Shown here one piece after another: positions 1 through 13,472 of a stretch of 64,000 nucleotides of DNA (positions are counted from its first letter, which is position 1; the number at the start of each line of letters is the position of its first letter). The stretch is from Cercis canadensis (lineage: Eukaryota > Streptophyta > Magnoliopsida > Fabales > Fabaceae): the NCBI GenBank assembly GCA_003255065.1, contig QAOA01004753.1:765321-829320 (forward strand). The letters run 5' to 3'. Under the pieces are notes generated by a model. It ran no database searches. It saw only the letters and a program-made list of their open reading frames with translations, and was not told the DNA's origin. The position numbers and the translations under genes were made by a program.

Positions 1-603
1 CAACTATTTTTTTTTTTTCTCTTCTTTGAATATATTGTAAAAATGAAGAANAAAAAAAAAACTGTATAAAAGAAGAGAAACATATCTCTATTGTATCACA
101 GGTTATTGTAACTCTATTTAAATAATTCGTACTTCAAGTAATAGTAAAACTGTCTTTAACTTGAAAACATATCTCTATTACACATGTGGGTCTTACAAGT
201 TGTAATATTGAGTAATTTAATTTTTTTAAATCTTTACAATGACATTAAATTTATATTTTGGATCCCAAATAAACCCTCACTTAGTAAAGTAACTTAATCG
301 TCCCATTTTTTTTTTTTGTGTAAATAGTCGTCTCCATTTTTCAATATTAATTACAGCATACCTGGTCAACAACGTGATGGGACTCGGAGGCGCCTAAGCA
401 ACAAATAATACCCCACTTTCTTTCAAGTTTCAACAGTGAAATTAATAAACTATCTTCCTCGCGACTCGCGCTTTACGAAACCTAGTATTAATTTAATTGA
501 ATTGTATAGAATCCATAGAGAATTTCTCTCCTAATAATAGTGATAATGGTAACCCAATTTAAAATTCATTTTCATAATGATAACATATCCTAGCACAAAA
601 AAA
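1..603. other. AT-rich non-coding sequence
   Basis: No gene is seen. The stretch is AT-rich with homopolymer runs and one N at 51 inside a poly(A) tract. Short open frames here have no recognisable domain and low-complexity translations. Confidence 0.7.
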
Positions 604-955
604 GAAAACAAAACTGAATAATGAAAGACGAAAACACAGTTAACTAGTAAGTCCTTTTCATACTTTATTTCCTCACTTATGTTGATAATGACGTGAACAT
701 TGTTCCATATGTTGCAAATTAAAAAAAAAAAACTTGTATAATTTCTTGAAGTCATGNAGAAAACAAAACTGAATAATGAAACGCATTACCACAGAAAAGA
801 CGAAAACACAGTTAACAAGTAGTAAGTCCTTTTCATACTTTATTTCCTCACTTATGTTGATAATGACGTGAACGTTGTTCCATATGTTGCAAATTAAAAA
901 AAAAAAACNGTTGCAAAAAAAAAAAAAAAAACTTGTATAATTTCTTGAAGTCATG
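604..955. repeat. Direct duplication around single N at 757
   Basis: The sequence 604-756 is repeated at 758-955 with a short extra segment in the second copy; both end with the same string before position 957. A further N lies at 909 in a poly(A) tract. Two near-identical copies meeting at a single N look like unmerged contig ends rather than a biological tandem repeat. Confidence 0.75.
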
Positions 956-957
956 GT

Positions 958-1162
958 TGTAAAAGATTGCTAATGAAATGAAATGAAGCATATTTTGTAT
1001 TACTGTTAATCTGTGTATATATATACAGTTACAGATAACTAATTCAAAATAATTTACAAATAGGAAATCCTAATTCTACTGTGTAATTATTATTCAATAT
1101 TTGAACTATTTACAACAATTTTGGAGTTTGTTTAGGAGTTTGTTGAGGAGGTTTCTCTATCA
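958..1162 (-). repeat. 3' LTR of small Copia fossil
   Basis: Direct repeat of 2299-2466; the shared part is clearest at 1035-1162. It carries an extra (TA)n stretch near 1016-1025. Read on the minus strand it begins TGATAGAGAAACC and ends near ACA. Confidence 0.6.
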
Positions 1163-2298
1163 CGCCCCTGCAAGATGACAGATCCATCTAAGACACCTAT
1201 CTTGGACCTTAATATGCAAAAGGTGGAGGTGGCTAACTGTTTTGTTAAGATGTCAACTAATTGGTCTTTGGTGGAGACATGTGAAATTCGAAGTTGATTG
1301 GCTGCCACCTTCTCTTTGACAAAATGATAATCAAGAGCTATGTGCTTCATCCTGGAATGAAACACATGATTGGCACAGAGATATGTGACATCAATATTGT
1401 CATAGTAAATAATGGGAGATTCAGCAAGAGAGATACCAAGTTCACTTAACATATTTGTGAGCCATGTTAATTCAACTGCCTTGTACTCAGCTTCAGTGGA
1501 AGATCTAACAGCTGTTCTTTGTTTGTTGGAGGACTAAGAGATGGCGTTAAGCCCCATAAAAGAAGATGTGCAGATGTGAAAGTATGATCCATAGATTATC
1601 TGCCTAGTCAACATCCGAATAGGCATAGAGTTGTAGTTTGAATGTTGCCGAGAGATGAAGATGAAAATTGATAGTAGATTTAAGATAGCACAATACCCGT
1701 TTTAGTGCAGTCACATGTGTGATTGATGGGTTATGAATGAACTTTGACAACTTATTGACAGCATAGCCAATATCAAGACGGGTGAGTGAGAGATACTGGA
1801 GTGCCCCAACTAAACTTCTATACTCAATGGCACCTGTGGGTGCAGTACCATCATTTAGTTGTAGAGAAACCAAAGTGGAGAAAGGGGTTGTAGCACCTTT
1901 TGCAGCAGCATTCTTTGATTTGTCAAGTAAATCAAAAACGTATTTATGCTATGAAAGAAAAAGACCATTTTGATGAGGCAGGAACTCAACGCCTAGGAAG
2001 TAGGATGGGGTTCCCAAATCTTTGCGTTGTAAAAACCAGAGAGAAATTTACGATTGTTCCCGGTGAGAAGGAGATCATCCACACAAATAAGCTATTAGGT
2101 AAGCTTAAGCTGTTAGGTGAATGTCCAATAATCGTTTTATATCCAACATGTCTCCGCACCTAAAAGCCCTTTGGGCTTAAAGTGTGAACAAAACATAGGC
2201 TTACTTATACTTTGTGCTGAAATTTCAATTTAATTAAGAAAGTAGAGGCATAAGAATTCGATCTCCTGACCGCTTAGTCAAAAAAGCTCTGATGTCAT

Positions 2299-2466
2299 GT
2301 CAAAGATTGATAATAAAATGCAATGAATACACAATTATAAGAAACTAATTCAAAATAATTCAAAGATAAGAAACCCTAATTCGATTGTCACTGTTTTTCA
2401 ATATTTGAACTATGTACAACAATTTTGGAGTTTGTTTAGGAGTTTGTTGAGAAGGTTTCTCTATCA
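2299..2466 (-). repeat. 5' LTR of small Copia fossil
   Basis: Partner of 958-1162. The primer-site-like string lies just inside it at about 2287-2298. No convincing target-site duplication was found around the pair. Confidence 0.6.
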
Positions 2467-3658
2467 GTGATGCACCCAATCAGTTACAAATACAATAATA
2501 TCTATGGTGAAATAATTAAGAAACAATTATAGAAACTTGGTAGTTTTTATGTTTTTGTGTTGTAATAAAAGAGTACACATATTGACAAAATGAGAGGATA
2601 ATATGTCAAGTGATATTGGAGTCGTCTTCAAAATTAATGAATTATATGTTCAAACCTAAAGTCATAGCCAAAGTATCAATAAAATTATTAACAAATTAAA
2701 AAAGAGTACGCAAATTAAAATGAAAAAAAAAACAGAGANNNNNNNNNNNNNNNNNNNNNGGGGGGGGGGGGGATAATAAGTCATTACAGTAATTAAAAAT
2801 TTTAAAAAGGAATAGGGATTGTTTCACTAGCTTCATATTGAAAAGCTACCTGCAGGAGAAAAATCACACCACAAAACGGATGACACTGTACTTGGCCAAC
2901 TTGTCATCGGTACAAAAGTTAGCTTCCCTAAATATATGTTTGAACTCCACCTACCAATTAATCCCTGCTTATAAGGTTAGCTACCATTCATTATTCTGAC
3001 GACAAATAAACTGACACCTTCTCCCAACTGAATAAGCGGCCCAATTTAAAATTTACTAAATGGCTCAAAGTTTACATACAACTTCACATGTATAAAAATC
3101 GTTTCTCTTCATATTTGTTCTAAAGCTTCTATTAATATGACTTCTTCAGTTTGATACCTTCTTCCTTTTATTGACTGTGAATATGTGAGAAATCAACACC
3201 AATATTAAAAAAATTAATACAAGCTGATTTGAGATCAGCTGTATGTATGTTACATACTATTTTTTTCCTTATAGAGCTTCTTAATTTAGGACCAAACTAG
3301 AATTGATACTAAATTTATTTTGTGCTATTTCTAAATCATGCTTTGTTTTTTGTGGGATAACAAGTTGATAAAGCTTTAACCAACCATTTTTTTTTTAAAA
3401 TCTGCAAAAAACGAGACTAACAAAAAAACTTTCTCAACATCATCACATGATCTTTCCAAGTACGTACCCACTTTTAACAATATTTCTTCTTATTCAAGCC
3501 ATCAGGTGTGTTTGCAGAAAATTGGAGATTGAACCTCCACATTATCACTTTAAAAAAAAACATTTCTTCTGATTCACACACTATATATTTTATAATTTTA
3601 ATAAATTGTAACATGGTATGGGTTTTTTTTTTCGTATTTTTGTATTTTTGGCTACGAC
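2467..3658. other. Non-coding spacer with assembly gap
   Basis: No gene is seen. A 21-base N gap lies at 2739-2759 and is followed by a run of 13 G (2760-2772), which is out of character with the AT-rich surroundings and may be an end-of-contig artefact. The rest is ordinary AT-rich sequence. Confidence 0.7.
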
Positions 3659-5016
3659 TGTTGAGTGAGTTTTATACTCACTCTTTAGATGTCTTTTTGC
3701 AAAGTATTTGGTTGGTTTTTGAGGAATGATGGTCATTTATTGTAAGTTTTATGTTAAATTGCAAAACTCATGGACTAAAGTGAAGGAATGAAGTAAAGAG
3801 AGGATTTAGACAGAAAACCAGCGCTGCAGCCCTTGAAATCCAGCGCCGCAGCCCTTGGAGCATCAGAATGCATGATTTGGATAGCAAGCCAGCGCCGCAG
3901 CCCTTGAAATACAGCACCGTAGCGCTAAAGAACTGAAAATTCAGTCTCAGGTAGAGAGCCAGCGCCACAGCGCCAGTTACCAGCGCCGCAACGCCCAGAA
4001 CAACAACTCAGGCAATGCTTCAGCGCTGCAACGCCCATTATCCAGCGCCGCAGCGCCCGTGCATGGATTACTGATACATGTCACTTTGTTTCTCTACTTT
4101 TAGGGCTTTTCTTTAGAAGTATAAATAGGATACCTAGGGAATTAGAAGGGGGTTCGTTCTTAGACAGTTTTGGAGGCACAAAGGAGGCAAAGGAATGATT
4201 GAAGGGAGGAGATGCAAAACTGATTCGAACTTCAAACCAGAGTTTTTCCTCTTTTACCTTTGAATCATGTCTCAATTTTATTCTTTCTTGTTCTCTTCAT
4301 CAAGTGTGAACTAATTCTCTTATCTAGGGGTACGATGTAGCCTAATTAGGACCAGATGTAGTTTTATATGAAGTTAATTTCATTATTTATCTCTTCAATT
4401 TGAGCGTTTATCTCTTCTCTTAATGCTTCTGATTGTCTGGCCAATAATTAGATGAATTGTTAATCACAATGAGACCGGAAGGAGAGTTGTGTGTCAAGTT
4501 CCTTGGGGTAAATGCCATGAGTTACATGGAGGATAGGAATATACCTCTATGGCTCATGTAATCAGTTAAAAAGATCCACAAAACTAAATGAATTCGTAAT
4601 TATTGTAACTCGTATAGGGATATACAGGGTTAGAAATTAAGGGATATTTACACTAGACCTTGGGAGAGGCTAGTGAATAAATTAGGGAATCTTGATTAGC
4701 AAATAGGAAGATAAATTGGAGTTAATGGAATATGGAATGAAAGCTGGGAGTAATTATGGTAAAATCGAAACCCTAGGTGTTTCTCTCTTGTTGAATCTAT
4801 CATTTTTCTGGTTTAATTTGCTATTTTTCTGGTTTACATTGTTTTCATTCTATTTTTAGTTGTTTCATTGAAATATCTCCTTATCGATTGATTAGATAAA
4901 GTTAAGGTTAACCCTCTTTCGGTAGTTGGTACATTAGTCCTCGTGGGAACGATAAATTGATCTCATTTTATTACTTGCAAACGACAACGTACACTTGCGT
5001 TGGAATTTTCACAACA
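3659..5016 (+). repeat. 5' LTR of Athila-like fossil A
   Basis: The LTR start is placed at TGTTGAGTGAGTTTTATACT (3659) because the same opening is found at the outer end of the LTR of fossil B (minus strand, ending 15873) and at 21735. The end is placed at CACAACA just before the primer site. It includes a GC-rich repeat array (3810-4066). Confidence 0.7.
3810..4066. repeat. GC-rich GCGCCGCAGC motif array in LTR
   Basis: At least eight copies of a motif close to CCAGCGCCGCAGCGCC occur at irregular spacing, some separated by unique AT-rich sequence. The composition contrasts sharply with the flanks. It lies in the upstream (U3-like) part of the LTR. Frames open through it because of the composition, not because it codes. 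Confidence 0.85.
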
Positions 5017-5022
5017 AGTTTT

Positions 5023-5040
5023 TGGCGCCGTTGCCGGGGA
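5023..5040 (+). other. Primer binding site, tRNA-Asp type
   Basis: TGGCGCCGTTGCCGGGGA is complementary to the 3' end of plant tRNA-Asp, a primer used by Athila-type elements. It lies a few bases after the LTR end. Confidence 0.9.
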
Positions 5041-8000
5041 CTAATTTGTTATCAATATCGATACTCAGTAATCTTAATTTTAGTCTAGTCATGTACCGTT
5101 CACAAATTTACTTAAGTGTTTACTTTCTGACACTTGCAGGAGTTTTCTTTGTGTATGAGAAAAGCTGGAAATAGTTCTTTTATTCCTTTTGATTTCGAGA
5201 TAGAAAAGACCTGTCGAAGGAATAGAAAGGCGAGAAAAGAGTCTACCAGAGTTGTGACAGACACAATGGCAAAATAAAATCATCCAAAGGCACTCCGTGA
5301 TTATGCTTTACCTTCCATCTCGGATACCACTTCGGGTATAAGGTGACCGACTATTGAAGCGAACTTTTTTTAGATTAAACCAGCTGTCATCCACATGGTC
5401 CAGTCAGCCTCGTTCAGTGGATTAGCAAGTAAAGACCCTCATGCTCATCTTTCTGGGTTCGTGGAGATCTGCGATACTTTCAAGCACAACGGGGTTGGTA
5501 ATGATGTTATTCGCCTCCGCTTATTTCCTTTCTCATTACGGGATAAAGCCAAGGCTTGGCTTCAAGCATTACCAACAGGGACCATCACCACATGGGATAT
5601 TTTGGTCCAAAAATTCTTGGCCAAAATTTTCCCACCAGCTAAGACCGCCAAGCTCCGAAATGACATTGCAACATTTTATCAATTGGAGAATGAGTCACTT
5701 CAGAAGGCATAGGAAAGGTACAAGGAGTTGCTATGTAGATGCCTTCACCATGGACTACCAGACTGGTTGCAGTTGCAGACTTTTTATAATGGGTTACTAA
5801 ATTCCACCAAGGCCCTAATTGATGCCGCTACTGGTGGGTCTTTGATGAGAAAAACATATGAAGCTGCCCATGACTTGCTAGAAGATATGGCTACCAATGC
5901 CTATCAGTGGCCTACTGAGAGGTCCAATCCAAGAAAGGTGCTTGGGGTTCATGAGGTTGACACTTTTACCGCTTTATTTGCAAAAATCGACTCGCTAGCT
6001 AAGCAGTTGACTGTTCAGAATGTAAATGTCATCCAGTCACCTCTTGAAAATTGTGACCATTGTGGAGGTCCTCATATCAGTACAGAGTGCCAGGTGGGTA
6101 ATCCATTTCTCTGCTGCCCAAGCTGAGGAAGCCAATTATGTGGGGAACCAGAATCGGCCAAATAACCCCTACTCGAACACCTATAATCCGGGGTGGAGGA
6201 ATCATCCAAACTTCTCTTGGAAGAACAACCAGAATTCTGCTCAACCACTTGTGCAAGCAAAGGTTTCTTTGGAGGATGCTCTAGCCTAGCTCACCATGAA
6301 TACAAGCTAATTCATGGCTCGAACCGATGCCTCCATTCGTAACCTGGAAGTTCAAGTAGGCCAGCTTTCTACCAAGCTCACTACCAGACAGCAAGGGTCA
6401 TTGCCCAATGACACTGAGGTTAATCCCAAGGAACACATCAAAGCCATTACCCTTCGTAGTGGCAAGACCTTGGATGAACCCTCTGACACTACCAAGAAGC
6501 TTCCGTGTAAGCCAGTTGAGCCTAAGGTGAAGGAAATCACTCCAGTAGCACCTGTGGGGAAAACATCTAAATTGTTTCCAGACAATCCTTCCCCTTATGT
6601 TCCACCTCTACCATTTCCCCAAAGATTGCAAAAGAAAAAGTTGGATTCACAATTCTCTAAATTTCTAGAAGTATTCAAGAAGCTTCATATCAACATACCA
6701 TTTGCTGATGCTCTTGAACAGATGCCCAGTTACGTCAAATTTATGAAGGATATACTGTCTAACAAGAGGAAGCTTGAGGACTTTGAGACTGTAGCACTTA
6801 CTAAGGAGTGCAGCGCTATTCTTCAAAAGAAACTACCACCTAAATTAAAAGATCCAGGGAGTTTTACTATACCTTGTACTATTGGTAATTCTTTTTTCGG
6901 TAAAGCCCTTTGTGATTTATGTGCCAGTATTAATTTGATGTCTTTGTCTGTTTACAGGAAATTGGGTCTTGGAGAAACAAAACCTACGACAATCTCATTG
7001 CAGCTAGTTGACCGATCAATAAAATACCCCAGGGGTATCATTGAAGATGTGCTAGTCAAGGTGGATAAGTTCATCTTCCCTGTTGACTTTATTGTTTTGG
7101 ACATGGAGGAAGACCAAGAAATCTCAATTATTCTTGGTCGACCATTCTTAGCTACTGGGAGGACTCTGATTGACGTGCAAAAAAGACAGTTAATTTTGCG
7201 GGTACAAGACGTGGAAGTAGCATTCAATGTCTTCAAAGCCATGAAGTACCCCTTGGATGGTAATAGCTGCTTCAGACTTGACACCATTGATGAGTGCACC
7301 AAAGATTTTGTTAGAGCGACAAGTCCTACTGAAATTGTGGCTGGTCACTTAGCGTCATCATCATCTTGTGGAAACACCGGGCCTGCTAGGAACACAGGTG
7401 GAATGGTCCCAGGAGAAAGGGAGCATTGGCTCAGTAGCTGGGAGAAGGCCTGTGTTTGAGCTCTATTTTGGGCCAGTTGATGCTACATGAAGATAGACAT
7501 ATGCCCATGAAAGCATTGTTGCTCCATTTGCTGCTCCTTGAGAGTACGGTTGATGTCACATATGTGACATGGCTGGGTTAGCCTAAAGGAACTGGCCGTC
7601 TGCGATGAGTGAGAGGCATCCTTCCAAGTCTTATACGCACTAATGATGCCATCGTCTATGGGGTTCTTAGGATGGGGAAGCTCCTCATCAGGGCCCCAAG
7701 TGACGCCAGCCTAGTGACATAACTTAGTAATTAATAAGGGATAACCTAAGCATTTCTTCGTCACGGCACGGATATGCTGGTCTAAATGGCATGAAAAAAT
7801 AAGGCATGTTTGTCCACCATATCACCAAAGTGTGTCACTAGCATCAGTTTTGCAGCGATGAAACCATGTCAAGCCTTCCCTTGCCGGTTGAGGTTCTCTT
7901 GTTTAAAAGAGATTACGATGTCGCTAGACATCTTCCATTCTGCTCCTACGTGGCATAGGGCATGCATGACTGCATCTAGATCCAGATCTTCACTCTCAAT

Positions 8001-11000
8001 GAAGGCAGTATAAGCATCTCCCTCTATATCCGATAGGTGATAAATCCGATTAATGGTTGACTAGTCAAATGGGACTTTCTTGCCTTCAAGAAATACCCGA
8101 TCACCCTCTCTCTTAATGGCATTGGCATAAAATTCCCTCACCAAAGGAACCACGGCTGCTTGTGGTTGCTTAACAAAGTCCTTCCATTGTCGCTTCTCAA
8201 TGATGGTGGCAATGGGGTAAGTGCCCGGGTAGTATGAAGGTTGGAGCCCCTACTCTAGTACATGGGTGCACTTGACCACCAATGTTTGGAACCTCTCAAA
8301 GGCCTCATAGTTCATGAAGCGTCATTTGTCAAATGATGGCTATGAAGAGTAAAAGCCTTTAGAAGTTTTCTGCTTTTTAGGTCTCGTAAGGCTTGATCAA
8401 GAATAACCACACAATTGGGCAATTGGCAAGAGTAAGGCTACTTGGGAATTTCAACAAACACTTGGTATACGCTCTGCAACTTTCCCAATGTTTTGCTTCA
8501 AACGGTATGAAAGCTGACCTAAGTTCAGCAAGCACAAGCTAACTCATGAAATAAAGGTTAAGCACTTAGATACTTAGCCACATTTCGGCAAAGATAGAAG
8601 AATACTACCCTTGAAAGGATTAGGCAATTTGCACTCCCCAAAGATAAGCTTCATTTGGACATGCAAGTCACCTTAGATAAGTCACCATGCACAAAGAGAC
8701 CATCTAGAATGAAGTTGGACTGAATTTGACTACAAGGTTCTCTTTGGGGAATTTTATCAAATACCTTGTGGGCATTTTGAGCTAACCAAAAGCTCTATGC
8801 CTTACGTACTCTTTGCCCCTCCAAATGGCCAAAATTCTTCCACAAACAATAACTCAAGACAATGGAGAAGGAGAAATAATCATTTAGGATCAAATGACAC
8901 GTACAAGTTGTTGAAAAACCTATGACCCATAGATTCCATGCACAAAAGAAACTAAAGACTAGAATTAGAAAGAAAAATTTAAAGTCATAAAATAAAATAA
9001 GATGAAAAGAAAATGCTAAGAACTCTTGGGTTGCCTCCCAAGTAACGCTTGTTTTATAGTCTTCAACCTGATTATCTCTAGAATAAATTACTTTGGCTCT
9101 TCAAGGGTGATGGAAGACCTTTGAAAGTCTTTCACACCATCAATGTAAACCTTGAGCCTTTGGCCATTTACTTTAAATTTCCTGTCAGCACTCTAGATTT
9201 CCATAACTCCATGACGAAAAACTTGAATCATAGTTAAAGATCCAAACCATCTGGAACGCAACTTCCCAGCGAATAACTTCAAACGGGAGTTTAATAAAAG
9301 AACATTTTGCTTAGGGACAAATTCACACTTTAAGATGTGCTTGTCATGCCACTTTTTGGTACGCTCTTTGAAAAGCTTATCATTCTCATAGGACTCTTAT
9401 TGGAACTCATTCATCTCATTGAGTTGAAGTAATCTCCGCTGCTTGTAGGTCAAAATTTAGCTTTTAAATGGCCTAATAAGATTGATGTTCTAACTCAACT
9501 AGTAAATGACAAGCTTTACCGAACATCAATCGATATGGGGACATGCTAATAGGTGTCTTGAAAGCTGTTCTATAAGCCCAAAGCGCATCATCTAGCTTCT
9601 TTGATTTCTATTGAAATTTACTATTTTCACCAAGATCCATTTCAATTTCCTGTTTGAGATTTCCACTTGATCACTAATTTGGGGATAAGAAGCAATTGCA
9701 ATTTTGTGCTTTACCCCATATTTGGCCAACAAAGCCTCAAATTGTCTATTGCAAAAATGTTTTCCCCCATAATTGATAATTTCTCTTAGAGTTCCAAAGT
9801 GAGTGAAGATATTTTTTCTAAGGAAGTTCACTACAACTCTAGAATCATTAGTTTGCAATGCAATAGCTTCAACCCATTTAGAGACATAATCAACCGCCAC
9901 AAGGATGTATTGGTTATTAAAGGAAAATGTGAAAGGTCTCATGAAGTTAATCTCCCAAACATCAAATAGCTTAACCTCCAAGATATTACTTAGAGGCATA
10001 TCTTGTCGGCAACAAATATTCCTTGTTTTTGGCATCTGTCACATGCAGACATATATGAGAGTGTGTCTTTGAATAATATAGGCCAGTAGAAACATGATTA
10101 AAGGATTTTAGCTAATGTGCAGTTAGCTCCAAAATGACCACCATACTCAAAAGAATGGCAATGATGAAGAATACTAGACATCTCCTATTCAGGGACACAT
10201 TTTCTAATGATCTGATCAGAATAATGCTTATAGAGGAGAGGATCATCCCAATCATCATATAGGAATTTCTTCCTTTGTGGACTGCTTTGATCAGGTGGAA
10301 GAGTCTTAGTAGCCAAAAAAAGTTAGCAAAATCTGCATACCAAGGAAGCTTCCCAATAAGGATATTATAAAGTTGTTCATCTAGGAAGGTATCATTGATA
10401 TGAGGTGATGCCTGTGCTTGCTGCTCATGTGGCTCTAAGAGGGTTAAGTGGTCAACTACATGATTTTCTTTGCCCTTTTTGTCTTTAATCTCCATGTCAA
10501 ATTCTTGCAGCAGAAGCACCCACATAATGACTCTAGGTTTTGCATATATATTCTCAATCAAGTACTTGATGGCAGAATGATCAGTGAAGACAATAGTCTT
10601 GGAGCCTATTAAGTATGGCTTGAACTTGTCAAAAGCAAAAACCATAACTAGGAGTTCTTTTTTAGTAGTGGCATAATTCATTTGAGCAGGGTTAAGGATG
10701 CGACTGACATAGTATTTAGCATGAAATATCTTGCTTCTGCTTTGTCCCAGAACAGCTCCTATAGCAAAGCCACTAGCATCACACATCAACTCAAATGGGA
10801 TATCACAATCAAGAGCTATGATGATAGGAGCGGAAACTAAAGCCTTCTTAAGAACCTTGCAAGCCTCAAGACAATTTTCATCAAACTTGAAAGGCACCTC
10901 TTTAAGAAGTAGATTGCAGGGAGGCTTTCTGATCTTGGAGAAGTCTTTAATGAACCATTTGTAGAACCTAGCATTGCCCAGAAAATTACGCACTCTTTTA

Positions 11001-13472
11001 ACAGATGTATGTGATGGCAACTTCTCAATGGTTTTTAATCTTGGCCTTATCAACTTTAACACTAGAAGCAAAGATTTAGTGGCCCAAAATAATGCCCTCA
11101 CATGAAGTGGCATTTTTTTGAGTTAAGCACCAGATTTGTCTCCTCACACCTTTGAAGAACTAAAGCAAGATTTGTCAGGCATGAGTCAAAAGAATCCCAA
11201 AATACTGAGAAATAATCCATGAATACCTCTATGAACGGCTCCACCATGTCAAAAAATATGGTTATCATGCATCTCTAAAAGGTGGTTGGTGTGTTGCATA
11301 ACCCAAAGGGCATGCGTCTGAAAGCAAAAGTGTCATATAGGCATTTGAATATGGTTTTCTCTTGATCTTTAGGTGCTATAGATATCTTATTATAGCCATA
11401 ATCACCATCTAGGAAACAGTAGTAGGGATGCCCAACCATTCTATCTAGCATCTAATCAATGAAGGAAAAAGGGAAGTGATCCTTTCTAGTGGCCTTGTTG
11501 AGCTTCTAGTAGTCAATGCATACTCTCCAACTAGTCACGATTCTAGTAGGGATCAACTCATTGTTCTCATTCTTCACTAATGTCATGCCACTTTTCTTTG
11601 GAACAATTTTCACAGGGCTAACAAAAGCACTATCAAAGATAGGGTAAATAATACCGACCTCTAGAAGCTTCAATACCTCTGCTTTGACTACATCTTTCAT
11701 GTTGGGATTTAATGGCATTGGTGCTCCACAGATGGTCTATAGCTTTCCTCCATCAAAATTTGTGCATGCACAAAGAAGGGCTAATACCCTTGATCTCAAC
11801 TATAGACCAACCAAGTGTAGTCTTGTGCTCCCTCAGCACCTTTAGTAACTTGTCTTCTTGATCCTTTGTTAAAGAAGCAAAAAGAATGACTTGCAAGGTA
11901 GAGGACTCTCCTAAAAAATCATACTTCAAATGCTCACGTAATTGCTTGACTCTAAAGTATGTGGCTTCTGAATGGAGGGCAATGGTCTAGTGGCTCCTTT
12001 TCCAAGCTCTTTGAATGACATGTGGATGAATATAGGTGTAGCTACTTCCAGTTAACTCACACATTCTTGAATTTTTGGTTCATCGGGGCTAAAAGTGCTA
12101 ATCAAGCAAGCCTCAAGTGATTTTGAAGGACTATTGGATCAAAAGAATTCCTTGGTGTACTCATCAACAGTATCAATCCTAAAGCAAATATCCCCTTCAA
12201 GTGGATGCTTCATTGCCTTGAATACATTGAATGACACATCTTCATCTTGTACCCTCAGAATCAACTAGCCCTTCTGCACATCTATCAAGGTCCTCCCAAT
12301 AGCTAAGAAAGGCCAACCAAGAATAATGGGAATTTCTTAGTCTTCCTCCATATCCAGTACAATGAAATCAGCTGGAAAGATAAACTTGTCCACCTTTATT
12401 AGTACATCTTCTATGACCCCTCTCAGATACTTGATAGATTTGTCAGCTAACTGTAATGATAGAGTGGTTAACTTAGCTTCTCAAATACCTAGTTTCCTGT
12501 AAATAGATAAAGGCATCAAGTTAATACTAGCACTAAGATCATAAAGAGCTCTACCAAAAAAAATGAATCTCCTATAATACAAGGTATAGTAAAACTCCCT
12601 GGGTCTTTTAGTTTGGGTGACAATTTCCTTTGGAGGATGGCACTGCACTCTTTAGTAAGTGCAATTGTCTCATAGTCTTCCAGCTTTCTTTTGTTAGACA
12701 AAATATCTTTTGTGAACTTAACAATAGCTAGGATTTGCTCTAAAGCATCTACAAATAGAATGTTGATGTGTAGCTTCTTGAACACTTCTAGAAATTTAGA
12801 GAATTGATTATCCAACTTCTTTTTCTGGAACCTCTAAAAAAGAGGAAAAGGTGGAACATATGGTGGAGGGTTATCTAGAAATAACTTAAATTTCTCCATA
12901 GCTTTCACAAGTGGTTCCACTAGGGGATGGAGATCTTCCTTTGTCTCCAACTCAACTGGCTTCTCAATGGGCTCTTTCTTTGTCACTCTAGATGGCTCAT
13001 CCCAAGTCTTACTACCATGAAGAGTGATAGCCTTGATATGCTCTTTAGGATTCATCTCTGTATTACTAGGCAATGACCCATGTTGTCAGGTAGTAAGCAT
13101 GCTAGAGAGTTGACCCATTTTTACTTCCAGGTTATGAATGGAGGCATATGTGCTGGCCATGAACTGACTTGTGTTCATAGTCAATTGGATATAAGCATCC
13201 TCCAAATAAACCTTAAGGGGTGGTGGTGGCTGAGCTTGCACTAGTGGCTGAAATGGAGGTTGTGGCTTAGCAAGATTCTAATTGTTTCTGCCTGAGAAGT
13301 TCGGGTAATTTCTCCACCCTAGATTTTATGTATTAGAGTAACGATTGTTTTGCTTGCTAAGGTTCCCCATAAAGTGTGCTTCCTTAGATTGGGAAAAATG
13401 ATTGCCAACCTAGCAATTTGTGCTAACATGAGGTCCAGTGCAATGGTCACAAACTTCAGGAGGAGAGTATAT

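Larger units (their letters stand above)
958..2466 (-). mobile_element. Small internally deleted Ty1/copia fossil
   Basis: On the minus strand the translation shows the end of a Copia reverse transcriptase (about 2110-1604, with the YRSLVGALQYLSLTRLDI motif) followed by Copia RNase H (about 1452-1132, with [20 protein letters not shown]). The core is flanked by direct repeats at 958-1162 and 2299-2466, each bounded by TG..CA when read on the minus strand, with a degraded initiator-Met primer site (CATCAGAGC-like) next to the right one. These are read as a short LTR pair of about 170-205 bp. Gag, protease and integrase are absent. The LTRs have diverged clearly, so the insertion is old. It is broken in several places and is a fossil. 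Confidence 0.75.
3659..7400 (+). mobile_element. Ty3/gypsy Athila-like fossil A, 5' part
   Basis: It begins with an LTR (3659 to about 5016), then a tRNA-Asp primer site (5023-5040). Downstream are gag (about 5370-6090, with retrotransposon gag signature and a CCHC knuckle CDHCGGPHISTEC near 6053), the linker with NPKEHIKAITLRSGK (about 6425), and an aspartic protease-like region (about 6850-7230). The LRSGK linker, the protease type and the Asp-tRNA primer fit the Athila side of the non-chromoviral Ty3/gypsy elements. Reverse transcriptase, integrase and 3' LTR are absent; the element stops where a second element begins in opposite orientation. It is broken, with several interruptions. Its age cannot be read because there is only one LTR. 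Confidence 0.8.

Noticed and set aside
2760-2772. Run of 13 G as a possible G-quadruplex
   Set aside because: It lies directly against a 21-base N gap and is most likely a sequencing or assembly artefact.
3768-4275. Open frames across the GC-rich array
   Set aside because: They result from the base composition of an LTR repeat array and show no protein family.
6952-7302. Antisense open frame in the fossil A protease region
   Set aside because: Shadow of the protease-coding frame.
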